Source: CABZJG01 sp902512685 (lineage in GTDB: Bacteria > Pseudomonadota > Alphaproteobacteria > Rhodobacterales > Rhodobacteraceae). Taken from it: a stretch of 64,000 bases of DNA. The translations under genes were made by a program, and so were the position numbers. The notes under the pieces were generated by a model. That model was not told where the DNA came from and did not search any database. It saw only the letters and a program-made list of their open reading frames with translations. Of the stretch, positions 46,215 through 54,606 are shown in pieces; within the stretch, counting starts at the first letter, position 1; each line of letters starts with the position of its first letter. The DNA lies in assembly GCA_051201605.1 (NCBI GenBank), contig CP179201.1:2170001-2234000 (forward strand), written 5' to 3'.

Positions 46215-47095
46215 GGTTCGGGCTCAAATACGCGCACAATTGGAGCCATCGTGCTAGAGACTGCTGCGCGTTTCATACCGTTGCTGTTATAAGGCATTGC
46301 GATATTTCCTTGTGCATCTATGGCTATCAGCCCACCATCGCCAAAGCCATCGCCATCGCATTTTTTAACTTCGTCAAGAACTTGACGCCCCGCTTGATAA
46401 AGTGGGGTGCCAGCATAACGCATCCTTGCAGATACATCATAGGCAGCAGTGGTTCGAATAAACGCCTCACCTAGACCGGTACATGAGACAGCAACAGTGT
46501 CATCTGCCCAGGTGCCCGACCCAATAATAGGTGTGTCACCAATGCGACCAATCAATTTGTTAAATGTTCCACCGGTTGAGGTGCCTGCAGCCAGTGAACC
46601 ATGAATATCAAGCGCAACAGCACCAACGGTTCCATGATCAAGGGATTCTGCTGAACCGTGTGATACATGCTCTGAATAATACTCATTGGGGTCATAAACT
46701 TCAGATATACCCGCGGCTTGTGCGAAAAGCCGTGCGCCTATTCCCGCCATCATGACGTGACGACCATCATCCAAAACTGCTTTGGCCGCCTGAATGGGAC
46801 TTTTGATACCCTCAATAGCAGCAACGGCACCTGCACTGCGGGTTGGGCCAGACATGATTGAAGCGTCCAGTTCAAACCCACCAAGAGAGTGCGGCGCAGA
46901 TCCTTTGCCCGCAACATACAATCCAGACCCTTCTAGCTCTTCGACAATCGAAACAACAACGTCTAACGCAGATTTTCCAGCAACAAGCATATCCTGCCCA
47001 GTTTTGATCAACTGCTGCATATGTTGTTTTTGTTTGGTGTAATCTGAACCTGGTCTTGCGCCGGCCCCACCGTGAATTACTAATGCATATGCCAT
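46211..47095 (-). CDS. iaaA: Isoaspartyl peptidase/L-asparaginase (Ntn hydrolase)
   Basis: 294 aa. The autocleavage and catalytic Thr is in LDHGTVGAVALD (about residue 154), preceded by the alpha subunit and followed by TSTGGTFNKLIGRIGDTPI of the beta subunit, typical plant-type asparaginase. It hydrolyses beta-aspartyl dipeptides; beside cphB and cphA its natural substrate is beta-Asp-Arg from cyanophycin. It is convergent with the cph genes, stop codons overlapping by 4 nt, so it needs its own promoter in the 260-bp region before the IS6 fragment. Confidence 0.92.
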   Translation of the reverse strand: MAYALVIHGGAGARPGSDYTKQKQHMQQLIKTGQDMLVAGKSALDVVVSIVEELEGSGLYVAGKGSAPHSLGGFELDASIMSGPTRSAGAVAAIEGIKSPIQAAKAVLDDGRHVMMAGIGARLFAQAAGISEVYDPNEYYSEHVSHGSAESLDHGTVGAVALDIHGSLAAGTSTGGTFNKLIGRIGDTPIIGSGTWADDTVAVSCTGLGEAFIRTTAAYDVSARMRYAGTPLYQAGRQVLDEVKKCDGDGFGDGGLIAIDAQGNIAMPYNSNGMKRAAVSSTMAPIVRVFEPEP

Positions 47096-47357
47096 GTTTT
47101 ACCCGAGTAATAGTTTTGAAATGAACCGATGATTTACCAAGGTAGGAAATGATTACCTTGTGATGTAAAGTTAGATAATAAACAAGTTTTAATAAAGGTG
47201 TCCAGAAGCTACTGTCAGAAGAAATTGAGTGATTTTGCATAATTTTTCAAAGTTAATTTTATGAGTAGATCAAATTCTTTCAAATGCTAAAAAAACAGTC
47301 CAAAAATCATCATTATTTTGATTTAAGTTCTGGAGTGCTCTCTACTTGGTTTGATTG

Positions 47358-47894
47358 GGTACTGTCAGAATAAACCTCCTTGCCTCTAGGAGGTCTGGCA
47401 ATTAGCTACCCAGCTATGCCCAATCCTGTATCCTTTCGCTACTTCAAAACCAGCCCATAGATCATCCAACTTGCGGTAATGCTTTATGTAAGGTTTCCAC
47501 TCTCACTGAGAAATGTAGAAGACCTGCTACACGAACGTGGCGTAGATGTAAGCTATGAATCTGTTCGATACTGGTGGCACAGGTTTGGCTCTAAGTTCGC
47601 AAGCCAGATCAAAAAGCGAAGGGCGGAGGGCATGCAGTCGAGTAATTGGAAGTGGCATCTCGATGAAGTCTTTGTGAAAGTTAATGGAGAAAGACATTAC
47701 CTATGGCGTGCAGTCGATCATGAGGGCGAGGTGCTAGAAAGCTACGTCACCAAAAAGAGAGATAAGAAAGCAGCGCTAAAGTTCATAAAAAAGGCTATGC
47801 GCCGGTATGGATCGCCGAATGAGATTGTTACAGATAGGCTTCGATCCTACAGTGCAGCAGCAAAAGAGCTGGGCTGTGCAGATAAGCAAGTTAC
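47358..47894 (+). mobile_element. Truncated IS6-family element (type B)
   Basis: About 537 bp with an intact-looking left end (GGTACTGTCAGAATAA) and the first two thirds of the transposase gene. The right end is missing: similarity to the 60.2-kb copy stops after GATAAGCAAGTTAC. Same orientation as the complete copy at 39.8 kb, so the two bracket the cyanophycin genes in direct orientation. Confidence 0.85.
47416..47894 (+). pseudogene. IS6-family transposase, nonsense and truncated
   Basis: Starts ATG 47416 (MPNPVSFRYFKTSP), then codon 15, GAG in relatives, is TAG (47458-47460). Reading otherwise continues in frame through the HTH, WHLDEVFVKVNGERHYLWRA and IVTDRLRSYSAAAKELGCAD. It breaks off before the catalytic Glu motif NRAENSH. 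A later start could give a partial product but without the full DDE triad. Confidence 0.85.
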
Positions 47895-48236
47895 GGGGTT
47901 AGACAATTAATTGAAAAGGTTTGGACATCCTTCTAGTGGTGTGAAAGCGCGGCCTGTAGGAGGACATGGAGCAAGGTCGCGCGCGTGTGTAGGATTAGAG
48001 GCTTAAAATTTAGTAAAATTAGGAACATAGCCCAATAAAAATATATAGTTTCGAATTGATAAAAATGCCTGATCCCTCTATCAAAAAATCAACTGTACGG
48101 TGTCGGCACTCCTGCTTTATAGATTTTTTTGGGATGAATCTGGCTTATCACAGCAACGAATTAATTGGAAAATTCAACAATCGTTTTACAAACTTATTCC
48201 GTACTGAATAATTTAAATTTGTCTAAGTCATTGATT
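47895..48236. other. Non-coding stretch left of the island
   Basis: About 340 bp between the IS6 fragment and the left island boundary at 48237. AT-rich, no convincing reading frame, no recognisable repeat. It is probably decayed chromosomal DNA that once followed the tRNA-Arg gene or another insertion. Confidence 0.4.
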
Positions 48237-48490
48237 TTATGGCGCACCCGAGAGGTGGTTCATATCTCTGTTACAGCACCATGCACAAACTGGTGTAAGC
48301 AATATCAATAGCTTACGTGTTTGTGGTTCATAATCAAGTGCTGCTTAAGTGATACCCTATGATATACCACAGCTTATGCAGTCACTGTACGTGTCTATCT
48401 GACAGTATTCCTTATCGTTACTAGTACAGGGGAATGTGATGGGTGATGGTGATACATATCACTCCTGTAAAACACCTACATGCTACTTCA
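48237..48490 (+). repeat. 254-bp inverted repeat, left copy (carries attL core)
   Basis: Matches the reverse complement of 52826-53079 base for base except one position (near 48435), with no gaps. Its outer 19 bp are the tRNA-Arg 3' core. Its inner end includes the stop codon and last codons of the hypothetical gene at 48483-49139. Near identity of the two copies means either a recent duplication or ongoing gene conversion or inversion between them. Confidence 0.95.
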
Positions 48491-49139
48491 AAAGGTCATA
48501 GGTTTCATCTGCAATATATAGATCATACCAATGCCGCAGCATGTTATCGTTTATGAGATCAAGGTTCTCACGCATTCTGATACTTGCTGGTGTATCGCCC
48601 CATTTTGATAATGCAGTTTCGCCCTGCATTTCTGGTTTTTCACTGGGGGCCTTCAGGATAATTGTTTCTCGTTTTGGCTTGGGCTTGAAAAGCATCTGGA
48701 TTTGCTGTGCTTCATCAAACAAATCCAATAGCTTTTTTGTGGCGGCATACTTTGTCGTTGTACTTGGCGGGCCTTTGCCATTTCTATTGTAACTGCCCCT
48801 TGAAACTTCTTTTAAATAACCAAAGTTGTGCAAGCTATTGAGAGCGCCAGCTTCAGTTTTGGGATCACGAATAGCTGTTTCATAACTCAAGCCCCACGGA
48901 GCTAAGCCAGTTCTGTCGGGTTTTCCCTTTTTGTATTTGTTCCCATTCCTGCTTACAGAAAAGGAGCCTTTTTTATTACCAACCTGTGCGGCTAAAGCAT
49001 CAACAACAAGCCACTCTACAGCCTGAACGAATACCTCTTGCGCTTGTGAAGAAAGTTTCCGTTTTTTCAATCCAAAATCAATTTCTTGCTGTGCAATCTC
49101 ATCAGCAAGTTTCTGGATCTTATCTTTCAACGTCTTCAT
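48483..49139 (-). CDS. Hypothetical island protein with N-terminal coiled-coil
   Basis: 218 aa, not recognised. The first 40 residues are a charged helix (MKTLKDKIQKLADEIAQQEI). A basic middle (NGNKYKKGKPDRTGLAPWGL) follows, then a possible winged-helix-like stretch (ALNSLHNFGYLKEVSRGSYN) of the kind that binds DNA. The end is WYDLYIADETYDLLK. The basic segment plus helix-turn-like region hints at a replication or accessory DNA-binding protein of the island; this is speculation. The stop codon lies inside the 254-bp repeat. Confidence 0.6.
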   Translation of the reverse strand: MKTLKDKIQKLADEIAQQEIDFGLKKRKLSSQAQEVFVQAVEWLVVDALAAQVGNKKGSFSVSRNGNKYKKGKPDRTGLAPWGLSYETAIRDPKTEAGALNSLHNFGYLKEVSRGSYNRNGKGPPSTTTKYAATKKLLDLFDEAQQIQMLFKPKPKRETIILKAPSEKPEMQGETALSKWGDTPASIRMRENLDLINDNMLRHWYDLYIADETYDLLK

Positions 49140-49300
49140 TGACCCACCATGAATAAACGGGTGGAAGACTGATCTAGAATCTACAAACTTGGGTAGTCAT
49201 GTCTAAACTATATGGTAATCTTATCGTGAGATGAAAAAGATTCTGAGATTAGTAATCTCTAACGTATTTTGTTCAGACGGAAGTTGAGAAGGTAACCTGC

Positions 49301-49987
49301 ATGGACTTTAAAAAAGTTGATTTAGTTTATTTCAATATCTTGGCTTACGCTGAGCCTATCAAAATGCTTCTTATGCATGGCGGAATCCCATTCAAATTTT
49401 GGATGCCTTGGGATTACTTTGGCAAAGACTGGAATGAAGCCAAAAGGGAAGTGCCCTTTGGCAGATTGCCTGTTTTGATAATTAATGAAGAGCACGTTTT
49501 ATGGGAAAGTGGATCCATAATGCGTTTTTTAGCAAAACACACTAACACATTACCTAAGGGAGATTTATTGCAGGCAAAAGCTCACGCAATTTTTGACTCA
49601 ACCAAAGAGCTTGTTATGCCTATAGATGCCACAATTAATGTGCGTAGCGGCAAAAGGTTTATTGAAGAGGAGGCTAGCCTGCTTAAAGCCCTTGATGAAC
49701 TTCTTGAACCATTTGAACAAACTTTATCAGAAAATGGGCCATTTTTACTTGGGGCAAAAGTCACTTATTGCGATTTTCCCTTGTATCATCATCTGAGCAT
49801 TTTATCTCTTCTGACAGTTGAATTTCTTGAGAGATATCCTTTGCTGAAAAACTTCATGCAGAATTTTGAAAAAATTAGAGCTGTTGAGACTTACCTTAAC
49901 ACAAGACCAACACTAAGTGGGATTGGCATAGAGCCGCTTCTGGAGCTAAATGGAGTTCCTACAAGTACTAGCTTTGGCAGAGATTAG
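49301..49987 (+). CDS. Glutathione S-transferase family protein
   Basis: 228 aa. The N-terminal thioredoxin-like domain (about 1-85) has the glutathione-binding cis-Pro in FGRLPVLIINEEHVLWESGS, including the conserved ES pair. The C-terminal all-helical domain spans about 95-220. YFNILAYAEPIKMLLMHGGI resembles sigma/alpha-type rather than the usual bacterial beta-type GSTs, so it looks like an accessory gene acquired with the island. Cytosolic; substrate unknown. Convergent with the NTF2-like gene, 6 nt apart. Confidence 0.82.
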   Translation: MDFKKVDLVYFNILAYAEPIKMLLMHGGIPFKFWMPWDYFGKDWNEAKREVPFGRLPVLIINEEHVLWESGSIMRFLAKHTNTLPKGDLLQAKAHAIFDSTKELVMPIDATINVRSGKRFIEEEASLLKALDELLEPFEQTLSENGPFLLGAKVTYCDFPLYHHLSILSLLTVEFLERYPLLKNFMQNFEKIRAVETYLNTRPTLSGIGIEPLLELNGVPTSTSFGRD

Positions 49988-49993
49988 TTCAGA

Positions 49994-50341
49994 TCAATTT
50001 ACAGGAACTCTATTCACAGTTGCTCTCCATACTTTACCTTGTTGGAGTAGCATAACGTTCGTTACACGAAGGCGAGAGCCTTTTTCATCAATAACAAAGT
50101 GTTGATAAGCACAAATGTCTTCGTTTTCAAAAAGACAAGTTCTTTCATTAAACGTGAAGTCCTTTTTAAATTCTTCCCTCAAGCCCTCCAGCCACTCATC
50201 TAGAGTTTTCATCTCATAGCCATTCATCCAAATAAAATCTTCGTGCATTAACCCTTCAATCGCTTGATAATCTTTTGTGTCTAATGCGTTCATGGCGGTG
50301 ATGTAAAAAGACAAGTTGTAGCCCCCCTTTTTTAAAAGCAT
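49994..50341 (-). CDS. NTF2/SnoaL-like small protein
   Basis: 115 aa as read. The fold pattern begins at about residue 16 (AMNALDTKDYQAIEGLMHED), so the true start may be the ATG for MNALDT, giving about 99 residues. HEDFIWMNG and FKKDFTFNERTCLFENEDICAYQHF follow the cone-shaped beta-sheet order of NTF2-like proteins. These bind or isomerise small ligands; the function here is unknown. Confidence 0.6.
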   Translation of the reverse strand: MLLKKGGYNLSFYITAMNALDTKDYQAIEGLMHEDFIWMNGYEMKTLDEWLEGLREEFKKDFTFNERTCLFENEDICAYQHFVIDEKGSRLRVTNVMLLQQGKVWRATVNRVPVN

Positions 50342-50413
50342 GTTTAATGTAGGTTAGAGCTTTTATTACCAAAAACACAAATGACATTTGGACACCCCCA
50401 TCCGTTGCAGACC

Positions 50414-50464
50414 CCATATACATATAACGTACATACCCCCTTTGTCCCCTGCATACCCCCATGT
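50414..50464 (+). repeat. 51-bp direct repeat flanking the cyclase gene, left copy
   Basis: Matches 52573-52623 at 45 of 51 positions. It is rich in CCCC tracts (ACATACCCCC, TGCATACCCCC). Nearby, GATCACTTACAGTGACCCTA (50479-50498) is mirrored at 52651-52670 with one mismatch. Together these bracket the cyclase/TPR gene. Confidence 0.75.
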
Positions 50465-50631
50465 GACTGCATGAACATGATCACTTACAGTGACCCTAGT
50501 CCGGATAAAAATCTACTCATTAGATTGACAATGAAAGCATGTGCTGCAACGAATGGGTCTCATCTACTTTGTCAATTGATTAGGTGGTTGTATGCGCATT
50601 TTACTGAATTTTCAGATATTTGAAGGTAGTG

Positions 50632-52492
50632 ATGGCAAAAGAAAAAATTGAACGGAAGATTGCGGTTATTTTCGCTACGGACGTTGTTGGATACAGCAAG
50701 CATATGGAAGCCAACGAAAGTGAAACCATTCACAATCTACGTGAGTGTGAAGCTATCTTGACAGGGCTTTTTGAGAAATATGAGGGACGCTTATTCAATA
50801 CTGGAGGCGACTCATTTCTGGCAGAATTCCCAAGTGCCGTATCAGCCGTAGAGTGTGCAGTAGAATTTCAAAAAGCCATAAAAAAAAGAAATTCGTCTGA
50901 AGAAACCTCGGTAAAACTGAAGTTCCGTATAGGAATTAACTCTGGTGATGTTGTAAAAGAAAAAGACAATTTACTCGGAGATGGAGTTAACATTGCAGCC
51001 AGACTTGAAGCTCTAGCACAGACCAATGGAATTACGCTTTCAAAAGTCATTTATGATTACGTCAAAGGAAAGACGAATTACGGCTTTAACGATCTAGGTA
51101 TTCAAAAAGTAAAACAAAACGAATTTCATGCCTATGATTTGCTTCTTGATCCTTCGCAGAAAAGAACAATCAAACGTGATAGAACTTACCTAAAATTCCT
51201 AATATCGTCTATTTGTTTTGTTCTGTTTGCATTAGGCGGTTACCTTATTTTTGTTTCACAAAACGCAAACGAACAGGCTTCTAATGAAACGGGCTCGAAA
51301 GCGGTAGTCTCGTCTCTACCAGTAATTTTAGTATACCCTTTCGATGACCTTGGCGCTTCTGCAACAAAAGATGATCTCAGCCCAGCCTTTACTGAAAGCC
51401 TTATTTCAAGTCTATCCCGATATAGTCGCATTAGTGTTCTTTCAAGCAGCACCAGCATGGATGCAAAAGCAAAAGACGCAAAAGATCCGTTCATCAAAAA
51501 AATGTATAATGCTGACTATGTGGTAAGAGGGTCAATTCAAACGTTTTCTGGTCAGTCAAGGATACAGATGCAGCTTTCGGATTTGAAATTAAACAAAGTA
51601 GTTTGGACAGATAAAGTCGATTTTTCATCAAATCAAATATTTGAAGTGCAAGACAGCATTGGTGATAAAATTTTGACCCATTTGCAAATTAATGCTGTTG
51701 AGGGTGGAGAAGTAAAAAGCTGGGCAGCCAAATACGGAACTGCTGAAAGACTGACTCTCTTTTTAAATTCCAGAAAAGAATGGTTCAAGTTTACTCCAGA
51801 TGGATATAAAAATCACACTGACATTGTTCACCTATTAGAAGATCAGATGGGTGCGGATAACCCCGCATTATATAATATCAAGGCTTGGAACCTTTTTTTA
51901 AAAAAGAGCGGTTGGGCTTGCGCCTGACTTAGAAAAAAACGGGACCGAAATCATCCGTCTCTCAAACTTAGATTTGGCTGAAAATCAAGACGTAACAGCA
52001 TTTAATTTAAGAGCCTTAGCAGAGTTTAGATTAGGATCTAAAGATTGTGATTTATCGAAAGAATATGCAAAGAAAGCATATGACTTAGGTGCTACTGTAG
52101 ATACCTTCATCGTAAGTGGAACTATTTGGGTTGAGTGTGGAGATTTGAAAGAGGGGACGCAATTTTTTGAAAACGCTTTACGCTTGCAACCTAATGACAG
52201 TGGCTGGAATTTAACAAAACGCCTTATTCCGATGTATTATTTGCAGGGTGAATACGAAAAAATCAGCAGTCTAGTTGAGCCGCACATTGACGCTTTAGAT
52301 ATTGCCCCCGAAATGCTCGCATTTTACGCCTTTAGTACAAATGAGGCAGGCGATAGCAACAAAGCAAAAAAACTACTCCAAAGAGCCAAAGACTTAGGGA
52401 TTTCAAAAGTATCGCTTGAGAGAGTTATAAGAGATCCAGACAGTACTATCGACTTTATTTCAAAGCTCTCCAGTATCGGCGAAATACAATGA
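50632..52492 (+). pseudogene. Class III adenylate cyclase with TM and TPR domain, frameshifted
   Basis: Would encode about 619 aa. The cyclase homology domain (about 10-170) has metal Asp residues in IFATDVVGYSKHME and NSGDVVKEK plus GDGVNIAARLE. One membrane segment lies at about 190-213. A TolB-N-like domain follows (VILVYPFDDLG, LTESLISSLSR-like), then TPR repeats. Frame 1 (ATG 50632, AAGG before it) ends at 51927. The downstream frame resumes without overlap loss as RAVGLAPDLEKNG and runs to 52492. The shift falls at a T7-A6 run (51893-51905), so one base was gained there or transcriptional slippage restores the frame. The cyclase domain itself is intact. Confidence 0.8.
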
Positions 52493-52572
52493 TGTACTCC
52501 CAATTCAGTATTTTGTTATATGCTTGGCAACGAAAAAACTAAACCGTGAACTCCCCCCCTCTGTGTGACCGG

Positions 52573-52623
52573 CCATATACATATATCGTACATACCACCT
52601 GTGCCCCCTGCGTAGCCCCATGT
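52573..52623 (+). repeat. 51-bp direct repeat flanking the cyclase gene, right copy
   Basis: Partner of 50414-50464 (45/51 identical). It is followed by the mirrored TAGGGTCACTGTAAG element at 52651-52670. This stretch, 52493-52825, has no gene. Confidence 0.75.
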
Positions 52624-52711
52624 TATTGTCCAACATTGGACACTTGCGGGTAGGGTCACTGTAAGTAATCACCCTAACCATACACCAACCAGTACACACA
52701 GCTTATGCAAT

Positions 52712-52933
52712 GCACGTACAGTGAGTACGTATGTGTCATCATGTTGTTTATGTATAAGGCACACCCCATGCCCCACTAATTGGTGTTCGCACGTACAGTG
52801 ATAACACGTACAGTGTATTGTTATCTGAAGTAGCATGTAGGTGTTTTACAGGAGTGATATGTATCACCATCACCCATCACCTTCCCCTGTACTAGTAACG
52901 ATAAGGAATACTGTCAGATAGACACGTACAGTG
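52712..52933. repeat. Iterated CACGTACAGTG motif cluster
   Basis: CACGTACAGTG occurs four times, at about 52713, 52790, 52805 and 52923, and again in the mirrored and relic copies of the repeat at 48.4 and 39.75 kb. Related ACTTACAGTGA elements lie at 50482 and (reverse) 52655. The spacing is irregular. They look like binding sites for an element-encoded protein, such as arm-type sites or iterons. Confidence 0.6.
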
Positions 52934-53079
52934 ACTGCATAAGCTGTGGTATATCATAGGGTATCACTTAAGCAGCACTTGATTATGAACCACAAACACG
53001 TAAGCTATTGATATTGCTTACACCAGTTTGTGCATGGTGCTGTAACAGAGATATGAACCACCTCTCGGGTGCGCCATAA
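52826..53079 (-). repeat. 254-bp inverted repeat, right copy
   Basis: Reverse complement of 48237-48490 with one mismatch. Its outer 19 bp (53061-53079) are an inverted copy of the tRNA-Arg core and are shared with the 80-bp repeat around the integrase gene. Confidence 0.95.
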
Positions 53080-53140
53080 TATCTCAACTACATGCTATAA
53101 CATACTGATCTGTAAGCAGTATTCTGTTTATGGTGATGTG
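53061..53140 (+). repeat. 80-bp inverted repeat around the integrase, left copy
   Basis: Exact reverse complement of 54298-54377. It begins with the tRNA-Arg 3' core and ends inside the last codons of the integrase gene, whose stop codon (53128-53130) lies in the repeat. Confidence 0.95.
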
Positions 53141-54285
53141 TTTAATACTATCCTCTGCATAGCATTGTGCTTCTGCTTCAATGTATGACCTGCACCATAG
53201 CTCTGTCCAATGCTTGAACTTGCCCAGCCACCAAGCTGATCAGTTAACTCTACGTCCACCTCTGCCTCTCTGAGCCTATCTCTGAAGCTATGCCTAAAAG
53301 AATGTATCACACCCTGCCCTGTGTATTGCTTGAGCCACTTGTTTAAAGCTGCTGACGCTGAGTTGCCATTACACTTGGCTTCGTTTGTATATGATGGAAA
53401 CAGAAACTTGGTGTTAAACCCTTGCCGATGCATGATATTTAAGGCTTCCAATGCCACCCCAACCAGTGGCACAAGTCGTTTACTGCCAGAAGTCTTTAAA
53501 TGCCGCCATGGATGCTCAACCAGATTGATGTGAGGGTATTCATGGTCAAGCTCTATATCACTCCACACAAGTCCTAATGCTTCTGATAGACGCATCCCTG
53601 TGTCGGATATTAAAGCTATTACTAGCCTTCTCTCATCTGCTATTTCCAAACAGGTTCTTTGTATTTGAATGATCTCATGTTTGGGTATTGGTTGACGTTT
53701 ATCCTCTATTTGTCTTGGCAGATAGATATTCGCAAAGGCATTACGGCAATCTAGCCCATGCTCTTGAATGGTAAGATTGATAACGGCCCGTACAGTGCCA
53801 AAGATACGAGAGATTGATGACATGGTTAGACCACGTTCTATAAGCCAATCTCTAAAGGATGCTGCATCTGCTGAGCTATAGGTATCAATGGGCCTATCAC
53901 CCAAGTGCTCCAGCACATAGCCAACATTTCTCTTTGCTGCAGTAAAGAACAATGCAGTCCGATCAGCACCCTTTAAACTGCAATACGTGGCCAGAGCATC
54001 AGACAGTGAGGAAGCAAATGATGTGAAGGCATCTTTGGGCTTACCTTGCACTAACAAATGGGCAGCAGGGACATCCATATCTACAATACGCATCTGCAGC
54101 CAGAAATCATCTAGTTTACTGGCTATTGATCTGCTTGCTTTAATGGCTGTTGCTCTACTACGGGTCTTTAGGCTGATGACTATATAAGGGCGTTCATAAT
54201 GCTTTTGCACATCATTTGGCACTCTGCGTCTGAAGTAAAACACGCCACGTTTTTGCCATAAGTATTCACATTGATTGTATACCAC
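53128..54285 (-). CDS. int: Tyrosine recombinase (island integrase)
   Basis: About 385 aa. The N terminus (YLWQKRGVFYFRRRVPNDVQ) is the DUF6538/SAM-like type common in alphaproteobacterial integrases. The catalytic domain keeps Arg in DTGMRLSEALGL, Lys in LKTSGSKRLVPL, HSFRHSFRDRL (His-x-x-Arg) and the Tyr in SIGQSYGAG. The likely start is GTG 54285, with GGAGG 8 nt upstream. A frame open to 54369 would start inside the tRNA gene and is unlikely. It lies next to its target tRNA-Arg, and the gene is flanked by perfect 80-bp inverted repeats, the right one forming its promoter region. Confidence 0.9.
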   Translation of the reverse strand: MVYNQCEYLWQKRGVFYFRRRVPNDVQKHYERPYIVISLKTRSRATAIKASRSIASKLDDFWLQMRIVDMDVPAAHLLVQGKPKDAFTSFASSLSDALATYCSLKGADRTALFFTAAKRNVGYVLEHLGDRPIDTYSSADAASFRDWLIERGLTMSSISRIFGTVRAVINLTIQEHGLDCRNAFANIYLPRQIEDKRQPIPKHEIIQIQRTCLEIADERRLVIALISDTGMRLSEALGLVWSDIELDHEYPHINLVEHPWRHLKTSGSKRLVPLVGVALEALNIMHRQGFNTKFLFPSYTNEAKCNGNSASAALNKWLKQYTGQGVIHSFRHSFRDRLREAEVDVELTDQLGGWASSSIGQSYGAGHTLKQKHNAMQRIVLNTSP

Positions 54286-54297
54286 AGGATATACCTC

Positions 54298-54361
54298 CAC
54301 ATCACCATAAACAGAATACTGCTTACAGATCAGTATGTTATAGCATGTAGTTGAGATATTA

Positions 54362-54377
<16 letters not shown>
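54298..54377 (-). repeat. 80-bp inverted repeat around the integrase, right copy (tRNA side)
   Basis: Exact reverse complement of 53061-53140. It covers the integrase leader/promoter and the tRNA-Arg 3' end including CCA. Confidence 0.95.
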
Positions 54378-54438
<61 letters not shown>

Positions 54439-54606
54439 GCAATGACACTTTTGTGTTTATTGCCCTTTATTTACAAGGCGTATTGCAGTTAGATCTTTGA
54501 GCTCTTTATCCAGACTCGTGTAGCGAATTCACAAAACCACTACACAAACTTGATCAAAACTGCTACACACGAAGCGATTATCGGGCAACAATTGTGAGCT
54601 AACACA

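Noticed and set aside
51900..51910. Programmed -1 frameshift at AAAAAAG in the cyclase gene
   Set aside because: A -1 shift leads to a stop within nine codons; the downstream protein frame requires +1 (or -2).
52712..52933. CRISPR-like array
   Set aside because: The repeated unit is only about 11 bp with irregular spacing and no uniform spacers; no cas genes are present.
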